Origin: Krasilnikovia cinnamomea
Lineage (GTDB): Bacteria > Actinomycetota > Actinomycetes > Mycobacteriales > Micromonosporaceae
Assembly (NCBI RefSeq): GCF_004217545.1
Contig: NZ_SHKY01000001.1
Coordinates: forward strand, 3,720,001-3,784,000
Reading direction: 5' to 3'
Length of the DNA stretch: 64,000 nt
Shown here: piece by piece, positions 16,911-28,233 of the stretch
How positions within the stretch are numbered: position 1 is the first letter of the stretch
Layout: the number at the start of each line of letters is the position of its first letter
Program-made: the position numbers and the translations under genes
Notes under the pieces: model-generated
Database searches by the model: none
What the model saw: only the letters and a program-made list of their open reading frames with translations
What the model was told of the DNA's origin: nothing

Positions 16911-19280
16911 ATGTCCGGGACCTCCACATCCCTCGCCGCGGAGAGCGGCGGGTTGTCCCTCAGCGGTGACAACCTCACCTACGTCATCGTCGCGGTGGCC
17001 TTCGCGTTGGTGGCGCTGGGCTTCGCCGCGGCGTTCGTCAGGTCGGTGCTCGCCGCCGGTCGCGGCACTACCAACATGCAGGAGATCGCGGGCGCCGTGC
17101 AGGAAGGCGCGTCGGCGTACCTGTTCCGCCAGTTCAAGACCCTGGCTATCTTCGTCGTCCTCGCGGTCGTGCTGCTGTTCCTGCTGCCGGTGCACAACAC
17201 CGACAGCGAGACCGCGGTCAAGATCGGGCGATCGCTGTTCTTCATCGTCGGCGCCATCTTCAGCTCCTTCATCGGCGGCGCCGGGATGGCGCTGGCGACC
17301 CGCGCGAACCTGCGGGTGGCCGCGGCGGCCGGCGAGTCCGGCGGCCGCGAGAAGGCCATGGGCATCGCGTTCCGCACCGGCGGCGTGGTCGGCTTCCTCA
17401 CGGTCGGCCTGGGCCTGTTCGGCGCGGCGCTGGTCGTACTGATCTACCGCGAGGACGCACCGACCGTGCTGGAGGGCTTCGGCTTCGGCGCCGCCCTGCT
17501 GGCCATGTTCATGCGGGTCGGCGGTGGCATCTTCACCAAGGCGGCCGACGTCGGCGCCGACCTGGTCGGCAAGGTGGAGCAGCACATCCCCGAGGACGAC
17601 CCGCGCAACGCGGCCACCATCGCGGACAACGTGGGCGACAACGTCGGCGACTGCGCCGGCATGGCCGCGGACCTGTTCGAATCGTACGCGGTGACCCTGG
17701 TCGCGGCGCTGATCCTGGGCCAGGCCGCGTTCGGTCAGGACGGCCTGATCTTCCCGCTGATCGTCTCCACGATCGGTGTGGTCATCGCGATCGTCGGCGT
17801 CTTCATCACCCGCCTGCGCGCCTCCGACCGCAACGGCCTGACCGCCATCAACCGGGCGTTCTACATCTCCGCGGCGCTGTCCGCGATCCTGGTCGCGGTG
17901 GTCAGCTTCGCGTACCTGCCGGCCACGTTCAGCGGGTTCGACGGGATCGCGGCGGGCGTCGCCGAGAGCGGCCGCAACCCACGGTACGTGGCGATCGGCG
18001 CCGTGGTCATCGGCATTGTGCTGGCCGCCGCCATCCAGGCGCTGACCGGCTACTTCACCGAGACCAACCGCCGTCCCGTGCAGGACATCGGCAAGTCGTC
18101 GCAGACCGGCGCGGCCACGGTCGTGCTGGCCGGCATCAGCGTCGGCCTCGAGTCGGCGGTGTACTCGGCGCTGCTGATCGGCGCCGGGGTGTTCGGCGCG
18201 TACCTGCTCGGCGGCACCTCGATCACCCTGTCGCTGTTCGCGGTGGCGCTCGCGGGCACCGGCCTGCTCACCACGGTCGGCGTCATCGTCGCCATGGACA
18301 CCTTCGGCCCGATCTCCGACAACGCGCAGGGCATCGCGGAGATGTCCGGCGACATCGACGAGCAGGGCGCCCGGATCCTCACCGAGCTCGACGCGGTCGG
18401 GAACACCACCAAGGCGATCACCAAGGGCATCGCGATCGCCACGGCCGTGCTCGCGGCGACCGCGCTGTTCGGCTCGTACACGAACACCCTCGCCTCGTCG
18501 TTGACCGAAGCCGGGATCGAACCAGGCCGGGTGGCCACCGAGATCCTCGGCCTGCTGAACATCAGCAACCCGCGCAACCTGGTCGGCCTGCTGGTCGGCG
18601 CGGCGGTGGTGTTCCTCTTCTCCGGACTGGCCATCAACGCGGTCTCCCGCTCCGCGGGCGCGGTCGTGATGGAGGTACGTCGCCAGTTCCGCGAGTTCCC
18701 CGGCATCATGGACCGCACCCAGCGTCCCGAGTACGGCCGCGTGGTCGACATCTGCACCCGCGACGCGCAGCGCGAACTCATGACGCCGGGCCTGCTGGCC
18801 ATCCTGGCGCCGATCGCGGTCGGCTTCGGGCTCGGGGCGGGTGCGCTCGCGTCGTACCTGGCCGGGGCCATCGGCGCGGGCACCCTGATGGCGGTCTTCC
18901 TGGCCAACTCGGGCGGTGCGTGGGACAACGCGAAGAAGCTGGTCGAGGACGGCGCCTACGGCGGCAAGGGCTCCGACTCCCACGCCGCCACGGTGATCGG
19001 CGACACGGTCGGTGACCCGTTCAAGGACACCGCGGGCCCGGCCATCAACCCGCTGCTCAAGGTGATGAACCTGGTGTCGCTGCTCATCGCGCCCGCCGTG
19101 GTGACGCTCAGCGTAGGCACGGACAGGAACGACCCGGCCCGGATCATCATCGCGGTCGTCGCGGCGCTGATCATCGTGTCGGCGGTCGTGTTCAGCAAGC
19201 GCAAGCCGATCTCGATGGGGGACAGCCCGTCGACCGGCGACGGCGCCGAGACCGACACCCCGGCCAAGGTCAACGCCTGA
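16911..19280 (+). CDS. hppA: Membrane-bound H+-translocating pyrophosphatase (K+-independent type)
   Basis: The 789-aa integral membrane pyrophosphatase couples PPi hydrolysis to proton export. Signature motifs are visible: ADVGADLVGKVE, DNVGDNVGDCAGMAADLFE-type acidic motif, GGAWDNAKK and DTVGDPFKDTAGPAINPL, with about 16 hydrophobic segments. The GNTTKA motif carries Lys (about residue 501) where K+-dependent enzymes have Ala, so the enzyme is predicted to be K+-independent. The start ATG 16911 is set by CAGGAGGA. It is monocistronic, with its own terminator at 19293. Confidence 0.97.
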   Translation: MSGTSTSLAAESGGLSLSGDNLTYVIVAVAFALVALGFAAAFVRSVLAAGRGTTNMQEIAGAVQEGASAYLFRQFKTLAIFVVLAVVLLFLLPVHNTDSETAVKIGRSLFFIVGAIFSSFIGGAGMALATRANLRVAAAAGESGGREKAMGIAFRTGGVVGFLTVGLGLFGAALVVLIYREDAPTVLEGFGFGAALLAMFMRVGGGIFTKAADVGADLVGKVEQHIPEDDPRNAATIADNVGDNVGDCAGMAADLFESYAVTLVAALILGQAAFGQDGLIFPLIVSTIGVVIAIVGVFITRLRASDRNGLTAINRAFYISAALSAILVAVVSFAYLPATFSGFDGIAAGVAESGRNPRYVAIGAVVIGIVLAAAIQALTGYFTETNRRPVQDIGKSSQTGAATVVLAGISVGLESAVYSALLIGAGVFGAYLLGGTSITLSLFAVALAGTGLLTTVGVIVAMDTFGPISDNAQGIAEMSGDIDEQGARILTELDAVGNTTKAITKGIAIATAVLAATALFGSYTNTLASSLTEAGIEPGRVATEILGLLNISNPRNLVGLLVGAAVVFLFSGLAINAVSRSAGAVVMEVRRQFREFPGIMDRTQRPEYGRVVDICTRDAQRELMTPGLLAILAPIAVGFGLGAGALASYLAGAIGAGTLMAVFLANSGGAWDNAKKLVEDGAYGGKGSDSHAATVIGDTVGDPFKDTAGPAINPLLKVMNLVSLLIAPAVVTLSVGTDRNDPARIIIAVVAALIIVSAVVFSKRKPISMGDSPSTGDGAETDTPAKVNA

Positions 19281-19292
19281 CCCGAAAGATCA

Positions 19293-19329
19293 ACGGTACG
19301 GGGGCATCCGGTGGGTGCCCCCGTACCGT
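19293..19329 (+). terminator. Intrinsic terminator of hppA
   Basis: A 14-bp perfect stem (ACGGTACGGGGGCA / TGCCCCCGTACCGT) with a 9-nt loop, 12 nt after the hppA stop. Confidence 0.8.
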
Positions 19330-19392
19330 CCGCGCACCCGTGCAGGCGATCGAGCGTCGCTGCTGTCGGCCGTTGCCCGTACGCTGCTTCCC

Positions 19393-19923
19393 ATGCGTCC
19401 GGCTCGACGGGGATCCCTACCCCTGCTGCTTGCCCTCGCCACCCTCCTGGCCGCCTGCTCCGGTGCCCCCGGCCCGCGCGACTGGGCGGAGTCGGTCTGC
19501 ACCGTGCTCGCCCCCTGGCGTACCGAGATCGGCACGCTGGCCACCCGCACCCAGCAGCAGATGACCGCAGCGACCACCCCGGCGCAGGCGAAGGAGAACC
19601 TGGTACGCCTCTTCGGCGGCGCCGAGGCGGCCAGCGAGCAGGCCCGGGCGGGGGTGGCGCGCGCCGGGGTCCCCGACGTCGACCACGGCAAACAGGTCGC
19701 CGACAGCTTCACCGCCTCGCTGGGCGCGATGCGCGACGCGTACGGGCGCGCCCGCAGCGGCATCGAGGCCCTGGCCACCAGCCCCGCCAAGACCTTCTAC
19801 ACCCAGGTCGGCGCGGTGGTCGACACGCTCAACACGGACTATCGCCGCAGCGAGCTGGACACGAGCAAGCTCGACTCGAAGGAGCTGAGTCAGGCGTTCG
19901 ACGATGTGCCGGAGTGCCGCTGA
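19393..19923 (+). CDS. Putative lipoprotein
   Basis: The 176-aa product has a type II signal peptide ending in the lipobox LAAC (Cys about residue 21), so it should be lipid-anchored outside the membrane. The mature part is mostly alpha-helical, with two further Cys (near the start and in the final PECR). The family is not recognised; similar small lipoproteins are common between hppA and topA in related actinomycetes. ATG 19393 is chosen because the signal peptide starts there. The next gene begins 3 nt after its stop. Confidence 0.82.
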   Translation: MRPARRGSLPLLLALATLLAACSGAPGPRDWAESVCTVLAPWRTEIGTLATRTQQQMTAATTPAQAKENLVRLFGGAEAASEQARAGVARAGVPDVDHGKQVADSFTASLGAMRDAYGRARSGIEALATSPAKTFYTQVGAVVDTLNTDYRRSELDTSKLDSKELSQAFDDVPECR

Positions 19924-19925
19924 CC

Positions 19926-20666
19926 ATGACGGAGCCGGGCTGGCCGTTGATCCCGCGCGAGCTCCTGCCCGCGCCGGTTCCGGCCGCCGGTGCGGCCGAC
20001 ACGGCCGTCGCCCGGCACCGCGTCGGTGGTCCCCGCGCGGTCGATCCCCACGACGCCGGGCGCCAGCTGTCGATCTTCGGAGTGGAGGCCACCGACCCGT
20101 CCCCGGCCGACCTGGCCGGGCTGCTGGCGGGCCCCGGCCACCTCGGCCGCATGGGCGGCACGGCACGGGTGTCGGTCCGGGTCGACGCCGCGTGGCGGGT
20201 GCACGTCCTGGCCGCCGAGCTGATCGCGCGCGGCCTCGCGGTGACCTGGTTCCCCCTCCCTGACCGCGAGCCCCTCCCGGACGAACCGCCCACCGCCAGG
20301 CCGGGCGGTGTGGCCGGTTTCGAGGTGCGAACGGCGTACTCGAGTAGATTGAACGGTCTTGCCCGCTCTTGGCCGCCGCCCGCCGACGGTCTGTTCCTGG
20401 ACGGCGCGCGGTTGCGGTTGTGGGTGGCGGCTGCGGGTACCCCAAGCCATGGGGGTTACCTTCTCGGGCTGGGCGTCACAGCGGGCCAAGATCGAGATAC
20501 GGTCGAAGCCGCGCTGTCCAGGGCCGGGCTCGCTCCGGTGCTGTCGGATGATGGACTCGGCTTCGTGATCTCCGGCCGCAAGCGGCTGTCCCGGCTCGCT
20601 GAGCTGGTCGGAGACCGGCCTGCGGCGGCGCCCGTGGCGCTGTGGCCGGGTGGGGCGACTTCGTGA
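19926..20666 (+). CDS. Conserved hypothetical actinobacterial protein
   Basis: A 246-aa soluble protein of unknown function, with no Cys and no membrane segment. It starts at ATG 19926, three nt after the lipoprotein stop, so the two are probably co-transcribed. N-terminal Pro/Ala-rich residues precede an alpha/beta region (AWRVHVLAAELIARGLAVTWF) and a basic C-terminus (VISGRKRLSRLAELVGDRP). Its position just upstream of topA suggests a conserved backbone gene. Confidence 0.8.
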   Translation: MTEPGWPLIPRELLPAPVPAAGAADTAVARHRVGGPRAVDPHDAGRQLSIFGVEATDPSPADLAGLLAGPGHLGRMGGTARVSVRVDAAWRVHVLAAELIARGLAVTWFPLPDREPLPDEPPTARPGGVAGFEVRTAYSSRLNGLARSWPPPADGLFLDGARLRLWVAAAGTPSHGGYLLGLGVTAGQDRDTVEAALSRAGLAPVLSDDGLGFVISGRKRLSRLAELVGDRPAAAPVALWPGGATS

Positions 20667-20865
20667 TCTTCTCGGATTGTGTGCGACAAGACGCCCCGTT
20701 CGCGGTGTACGGTGTCGCCGTCGGACGCGTGCGGTGGCCGGACCGTTACCATCCGGCTCCGGGCTGCCCGGGGAATGGCTTCTCGTCCGGCGCGTTACGT
20801 TGAACGTCCGCGGATCGCCACCCGAAACGGGGATCCGTCGAACGAGTACGAAGTGTGGGAGTGCC

Positions 20866-23775
<2,910 letters not shown>

Positions 23776-23776
23776 C

Positions 23777-23824
23777 GATCTTGGTCGGTTTTCGCCCCTA
23801 TGAGGGCGGAAACTGACCAAGATC
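23777..23824. terminator. Long-stem hairpin after topA (terminator or REP-like element)
   Basis: A 21-bp stem with one G-T wobble and a 6-nt loop (CTATGA) begins 2 nt after the topA stop and lies between convergent genes. Left arm starts GATCTTGGTCGG; right arm ends GACCAAGATC. The length and palindromy resemble dispersed repeats of Micromonosporaceae (recollection, unverified). Confidence 0.75.
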
Positions 23825-23844
23825 GCAGGTGTGCTCAGCCAGCC

Positions 23845-24738
23845 CTATCGCCAGCCTGCCGCGTGTAGGGCGGCGCGGAGTTGGGCCACCACGGTGGCGG
23901 AGTCATGGCGGATCGCCCACGCGGGGAAGCGGAGTATGCGGTCACCCGCGATCCACAGGGCGTTCTGGCGGCTCATGTCCGCCCATGCCTGCCGTACTTC
24001 GAGATGGTGCCCGCCATCCACCTCGACATGCACCTGCCACTCCTCGAACAGCGCGTCCAGATATCGCCGCCGTCCCGCCGCATCCCTACGTACGACCTGC
24101 AACTTCGGCTCCGGCAGGCGGTGTCGCCGGCACAGCGCGACGAAGTCGAGCTCGGCCAGCGAATGCGCACCACCCGTCGCGTCGTCCACCGCCCGGCCGA
24201 TGATCCGCCGACGTCGCGCCCGGGGGAGCCGCTCCAGAACCGCCCGAACATCGGCCGCACGGACCAGCCGCTGCTGAAACCCGGCCGCCACGATCGCCTG
24301 CGTCTCGGCGACAGTGGGCGCCCACTGGGCAGCGTCCACCAGCGACCGGGCAGCCCGGGTACGCGGCGGGCCCCCGATCGTGAGGACGTCCCGCTCGTCG
24401 AGTGCCGCACTGCGGTGCACCACGACTCCGCGGGGAACACTGCGTCCCCGCACGGCCGGGGGGACCAGCACATGGATCGCCGCGGTGGAGTAGCCGCGGA
24501 GGTCGACGGCGGTGAGCCCGGCGAGCACAGCGCACTGACCGACCGACAGCACCGCCGCCCAGCGGCGCTGCGCCACGCCCACTGGGCCGTTGTGGGTGAG
24601 GAACACCGAACGGTGCAGTCGCTGCCAGCGTCCCGTGGCGAGCCGGTGACGTACCGCCTTCTCGGAAAGGTAGTCCAAGGCCTGGGCCATGGTGATGACG
24701 CCGGACTGGTGGTCGAGCAGGACATCCACGGGTCTCAT
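23845..24738 (-). CDS. DUF559/VSR-like PD-(D/E)xK domain protein with AbiEi-like N-terminus
   Basis: The 297-aa product begins with a winged-helix-like region (about residues 1-60: ITMAQALDYLSEKAVRHRLATGRW) similar to type IV antitoxin AbiEi N-termini. The C-terminal ~110 residues match the DUF559 endonuclease-like fold (ELDFVALCRRHRLPEPKLQ, YLDALFEEWQVHVEVDGG). Many paralogues with this layout occur in actinomycete genomes; their function is unknown. The start ATG 24738 is the first Met, and the ribosome-binding site is weak. Convergent with topA. Confidence 0.82.
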   Translation of the reverse strand: MRPVDVLLDHQSGVITMAQALDYLSEKAVRHRLATGRWQRLHRSVFLTHNGPVGVAQRRWAAVLSVGQCAVLAGLTAVDLRGYSTAAIHVLVPPAVRGRSVPRGVVVHRSAALDERDVLTIGGPPRTRAARSLVDAAQWAPTVAETQAIVAAGFQQRLVRAADVRAVLERLPRARRRRIIGRAVDDATGGAHSLAELDFVALCRRHRLPEPKLQVVRRDAAGRRRYLDALFEEWQVHVEVDGGHHLEVRQAWADMSRQNALWIAGDRILRFPAWAIRHDSATVVAQLRAALHAAGWR

Positions 24739-24785
24739 CGTCCCGGGGGCGACCCGGCCCTGTGGATTGCCTGCGGATAACCGCG

Positions 24786-26099
24786 TCAGGGGCCGAGGAC
24801 GCGGTCGAGGTAGGGGTTGGTGAAGACCCGGTGCGGGTCGAGCTGGTCGCGGGCGGCGAGGAAGTCCGCAAAATGCGGGTACGCGGGCCGCAGCGACTCC
24901 GCATCCCGGTAGTGCAGCTTGCCCCAGTGCGGCCGCCCACCCAACGGCGCGCACACCGCCTCGACCGCCCGGAAATACGGCTCGTACGCGCTCCCGGTGA
25001 ACTGGTGCACCGCCACGTACGCCGACTCCCGCCCGTACCCGTGCGAGAGCCACACATCGTCCGGCCCGGTGAACCGCACCTCCACCGGAAACTGCACCTT
25101 GAACGGCAAGCGCGAAATGATCCGGGGCAGTGCGTCCAGCACCTCCGGCAGGGCGGCGCGCGGGATCTCGTACTCCATCTCGGTGAAGCGCACCCGCCGG
25201 GGCGTACAGAAAACCCGGTCTGAGCGGGCCGTGTAGCTGCGGGCCGTGAGCGCCCGCGCGGCGACCGCGCTGACCGGCGCGACGGCGGCCGGGACCGCCC
25301 GGCCGAGCCGGCACACCGCCCCGAAGACCGTGTTGGACAGGAACTCGTCGTCCAGCCATTCCCGGAACTTCGACAGCGGACGGTCGTCGGCGGCCACCGG
25401 GTTGTTGCGCTTGAGCTGCGCCCGATCGGTGTACGGGTACCAGTAGAACTCGACGTGCTCGTTCGTCGCGAGGTGCTCGTCGAGCCCGGCGAGGACGTCG
25501 GGCAGTGACATCGGCCGCTCGTCGGCCAGCAGCGTGAACGCGGGAACGCAGCGCAGCGTCACCTCGACCATGACGCCGAGGGCGCCCAGTCCGAGCCGCG
25601 CCGCACCGAACAGCGGCGACGACGCGTCGATCCGCTCGACGGTGCCGGAGCCGGTGACCAGGGTGACCGATTCGACCACGGACGCGAGGGTGGCGTGCCC
25701 GAGCCCGGTGCCGTGGGTGCCGGTGGAGACGGCCCCGGCCACGGTCTGCGCGTCGATGTCACCGAGGTTGGGTACGGCGAGGCCGTGGCCGGCCAGCAGC
25801 ATGTTCAGGGCGGACAGGGGCATTCCAGCCTGGACCGTGACCAGATGCCCGTCAACGGACATCGGCGCGCTGAGGCGGTGTAGGTGCAGCCGCAGGTCGT
25901 CCGCGACCGCGATGTCCGTGAACGAGTGCCCACTGCCGACCGCCTTGATCCGCCGGCCTGTGGCAACCGCCTCCTTGACGACTGCGACGACTTCATCGAC
26001 GCTGCCAGGAGCGGCGACGTCGACGGCGACGGACTGCTGATTGCCTCCCCAGTTCCGCCAGCGGACGGATCCCACGGGCGGTGCGATGTCACTGGTCAT
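24786..26099 (-). CDS. D-arabinono-1,4-lactone oxidase/L-gulonolactone oxidase family FAD enzyme
   Basis: A 437-aa VAO-family flavoenzyme. The N-terminal FAD-binding PCMH domain includes VGSGHSFTDIA (the His is the usual covalent flavin site) and GDIDAQTVAGAVSTGTHGTG. The C-terminal ALO domain ends with WGKLHYRDAESLRPAYPHF and a FLAARDQLDPHRVFTNPYL motif. It would oxidise an aldonolactone, transferring electrons to O2 or a carrier. ATG 26099 has GGGAGAGG upstream. It is divergent from the TetR gene at 26237, which probably controls it. Confidence 0.92.
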   Translation of the reverse strand: MTSDIAPPVGSVRWRNWGGNQQSVAVDVAAPGSVDEVVAVVKEAVATGRRIKAVGSGHSFTDIAVADDLRLHLHRLSAPMSVDGHLVTVQAGMPLSALNMLLAGHGLAVPNLGDIDAQTVAGAVSTGTHGTGLGHATLASVVESVTLVTGSGTVERIDASSPLFGAARLGLGALGVMVEVTLRCVPAFTLLADERPMSLPDVLAGLDEHLATNEHVEFYWYPYTDRAQLKRNNPVAADDRPLSKFREWLDDEFLSNTVFGAVCRLGRAVPAAVAPVSAVAARALTARSYTARSDRVFCTPRRVRFTEMEYEIPRAALPEVLDALPRIISRLPFKVQFPVEVRFTGPDDVWLSHGYGRESAYVAVHQFTGSAYEPYFRAVEAVCAPLGGRPHWGKLHYRDAESLRPAYPHFADFLAARDQLDPHRVFTNPYLDRVLGP

Positions 26100-26236
26100 A
26101 ACGGCCTCTCCCTCACGACGGGCGGACAGTCGCACAAAACCGGGAGCGCCTGCGAGACCTGGCGTCCCGTCGATGCTCCTCGCTCGTTGATCCGAGTAAC
26201 GTTCCGATTAACACTGCTGAGAGGGAGTGGCGACGC
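26100..26236. promoter_or_regulatory. Divergent promoter region (lactone oxidase / TetR)
   Basis: A 137-bp spacer with an AT-richer segment near 26190-26215 (GTAAC and TTAAC half-sites around GTTCCGA), a candidate TetR operator. I see no perfect palindrome. Confidence 0.35.
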
Positions 26237-26866
26237 GTGTCGACACCAACCGTCACCACCGGGCCGCTGCGCCGGGTCCCGGTGCAGGGCAGAAGCGTTG
26301 CCCGGGTCCAGCGCATGCTCGACGCCTGCGCCGAGCTGGTGGACGAGGTCGGGTACGAGGGCCTGACCACCACACTGCTGGCCGAACGGGCCGAGGTCGC
26401 CATCGGCTCGGTCTACCAGTTCTTTCCGGACAAACGGGCCATCGTCCAGGCCCTCGCGATGCGCAACATGGACGCCTACCTGCAGGACCTGTCGACCCGC
26501 TTCGGCCGGGAGACGTTCGCGCACTGGTGGGACGGGGTGGACGCGGGCATCGACGCGTACATCTCCATGCACCGCAGCGTGCCCGGCTTCCGGACCCTGC
26601 ACTTCGGCGACGTGGTGGACGTGCACCTGCTCGACGCCGAGCGGGACAACAACGCGGTGATCGCGGAGCGCCTGGCCGAGCTGCTGGTCGACCAGTTCCA
26701 GCTGATGGACCGGGTACGGCTGCGGTTCGCGCTGCAGATCGCGGTGGAGGCGGCGGACGCGCTGATCAATCTCGCGTTCCGGCGCGACCCGGTCGGCGAC
26801 GAGGCCGTACTGGTCGAGGCGAAGGCCCTGATCCGCGAGTACCTGCACCGCCACGTCGACGCGTGA
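26237..26866 (+). CDS. TetR-family transcriptional regulator
   Basis: A 209-aa TetR repressor: N-terminal helix-turn-helix at about residues 25-72 (LTTTLLAERAEVAIGSVYQFFPDKRAIVQAL), then an all-helical ligand domain. The start is GTG 26237 behind GAGAGGGAG. Divergent from the lactone oxidase and upstream of a D-threonine-aldolase-like gene, it probably regulates one or both. The ligand is unknown. Confidence 0.92.
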   Translation: MSTPTVTTGPLRRVPVQGRSVARVQRMLDACAELVDEVGYEGLTTTLLAERAEVAIGSVYQFFPDKRAIVQALAMRNMDAYLQDLSTRFGRETFAHWWDGVDAGIDAYISMHRSVPGFRTLHFGDVVDVHLLDAERDNNAVIAERLAELLVDQFQLMDRVRLRFALQIAVEAADALINLAFRRDPVGDEAVLVEAKALIREYLHRHVDA

Positions 26867-26930
26867 GCGAATGCACCGAGCGCAGCGAGGGCCATGAGCG
26901 CACGCCCAGTCAGCGCCGCGTGAGCGAACG
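26867..26930. repeat. Short GTGAGCGAA-containing repeat segment
   Basis: Two copies of a GTGAGCGAA(T/C) motif (26866 and 26921) flank CGAGCGCAGCGAGG-type sequence between convergent genes. This looks like a dispersed intergenic repeat; genome-wide copy number is unknown. Confidence 0.35.
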
Positions 26931-28136
26931 CTAGCCGAGGAAGGCATGGCCTTCTCCGCGATACGTCGGGGTCGGCGTGGCGGTGTGGCCGTCGACGAGC
27001 TGCAGCTCGTTGACGTGTTCGCACAGCTCGCCGGCCTTGGCGTGGCGGAACCACACCCGGTCGCCGGGTCGCAGCCGGTCCGCGGCGGCACCGACCAGCG
27101 GGGTCTGCACCTCGCCGGCGCCCTCGTCGCCGCGGAACCGCAGTCCCTCGGGCAGCCACGGCGTCGGCTGGCGCGTCGTCCCGGGCGGTCCTGAGGCGAT
27201 CCAGCCGCCACCGAGCACGGTGGCGATGCGCGGCGCCGGGCGCCGGACCACGGACAGCGCGAACAGCGCCGCGGGCCGTGGCCGCCATGCCGTGTACGTG
27301 TCGAACAGGGTCGGCCCGTACAGGCCGGACCCTGCGGTGATCTCGGTGACCGCGGGGTCGGCGGCGGTGGCCGCCACGCTGCCGGTGCCGCCGCCGTTGA
27401 CGAATTCCAGGTCGGCGTGCTCGCGGACGGCGGTGACCGCGGCCGCGCGCCGCCGCAGCAGTTCCGGGTACGAGCGACGCTGCATGAGCCGGATCGCCCG
27501 GCCGCGCAGCGCCTGCCCCGGCGGGGCGTCGCCGAGCCCCGCGATGTGTGCCTCGTAGGACATCAGCCCGACGAGCGCGAAGCCGGGCCGGGCGACGAGC
27601 CGCCGCGCCAGCACGCCCGCCTGCGCCGCCGAGTGCACCGGCGAGCGGCGCACCCCGACGTGCAGCGGACCGGCCGGGCGCCAGGAGGCGTCCAGGTCGA
27701 GGCAGAGCCGGACCGTGGGCCGCTTGCCGGGGCTGGTCACCTGGTCGACCACGTCCAGGTGGGCGGGGCTGTCGACCATCAGGGAGATGGCCGCTGCCAG
27801 CTTGGGGTCCGCGGTCAGCTCACCGAGGGCGGCCCGGTCCACCGACGGGTACGCGACGAGCACGTCGTCGCTGACGCCGGCGCGGACCAGCCAGATCGCC
27901 TCCGGCAGCGTGTACGCCATGATGCCGCGCCAGCCGGCCCGGGCGAGCACCCGGTCGAGCAGGGCCCGGCAGCGTACGGATTTGCTGGCCACCCGGATCG
28001 GCTTGCCGCCGGCCCGGTCGGTCAGCGCCGCGGCGTTGGCGTCGAACGCGGCCAGGTCCACCACGGCCAGGGGGGTGTCGAGGTGGGCCGTGGCGCGCTG
28101 CAGCCGTTCCCGGAGGGCGGTGCGTTCACCGATCAC
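26931..28136 (-). CDS. Fold-type III PLP enzyme (amino acid deaminase/D-threonine aldolase-like)
   Basis: The 401-aa protein has an alanine-racemase N-terminal barrel with the PLP Lys in VASKSVRC (about Lys52) and a C-terminal D-serine dehydratase-like domain (FRHAKAGELCEHVNEL, with the metal/PLP-domain His and Cys). It would cleave or deaminate a D-3-hydroxy amino acid. In many actinomycetes this gene travels with a lactone oxidase and TetR gene as here. ATG 28136 is the first Met; the gene is divergent from the MFS-Tmk gene. Confidence 0.87.
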   Translation of the reverse strand: MIGERTALRERLQRATAHLDTPLAVVDLAAFDANAAALTDRAGGKPIRVASKSVRCRALLDRVLARAGWRGIMAYTLPEAIWLVRAGVSDDVLVAYPSVDRAALGELTADPKLAAAISLMVDSPAHLDVVDQVTSPGKRPTVRLCLDLDASWRPAGPLHVGVRRSPVHSAAQAGVLARRLVARPGFALVGLMSYEAHIAGLGDAPPGQALRGRAIRLMQRRSYPELLRRRAAAVTAVREHADLEFVNGGGTGSVAATAADPAVTEITAGSGLYGPTLFDTYTAWRPRPAALFALSVVRRPAPRIATVLGGGWIASGPPGTTRQPTPWLPEGLRFRGDEGAGEVQTPLVGAAADRLRPGDRVWFRHAKAGELCEHVNELQLVDGHTATPTPTYRGEGHAFLG

Positions 28137-28233
28137 GTCAGCACGCTAATGCCTGCGAGACTGATGTGAAAAGACTTCATTTCTGCGCCACCTGAACGTG
28201 CGTACCCCCAGCCCGCCGCACCCGCCGGTTAGA

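Noticed and set aside
16794..18983. 729-aa minus-strand ORF opposite hppA
   Set aside because: Antisense shadow of the H+-PPase gene; His/Asp/Arg-rich with no conserved domain.
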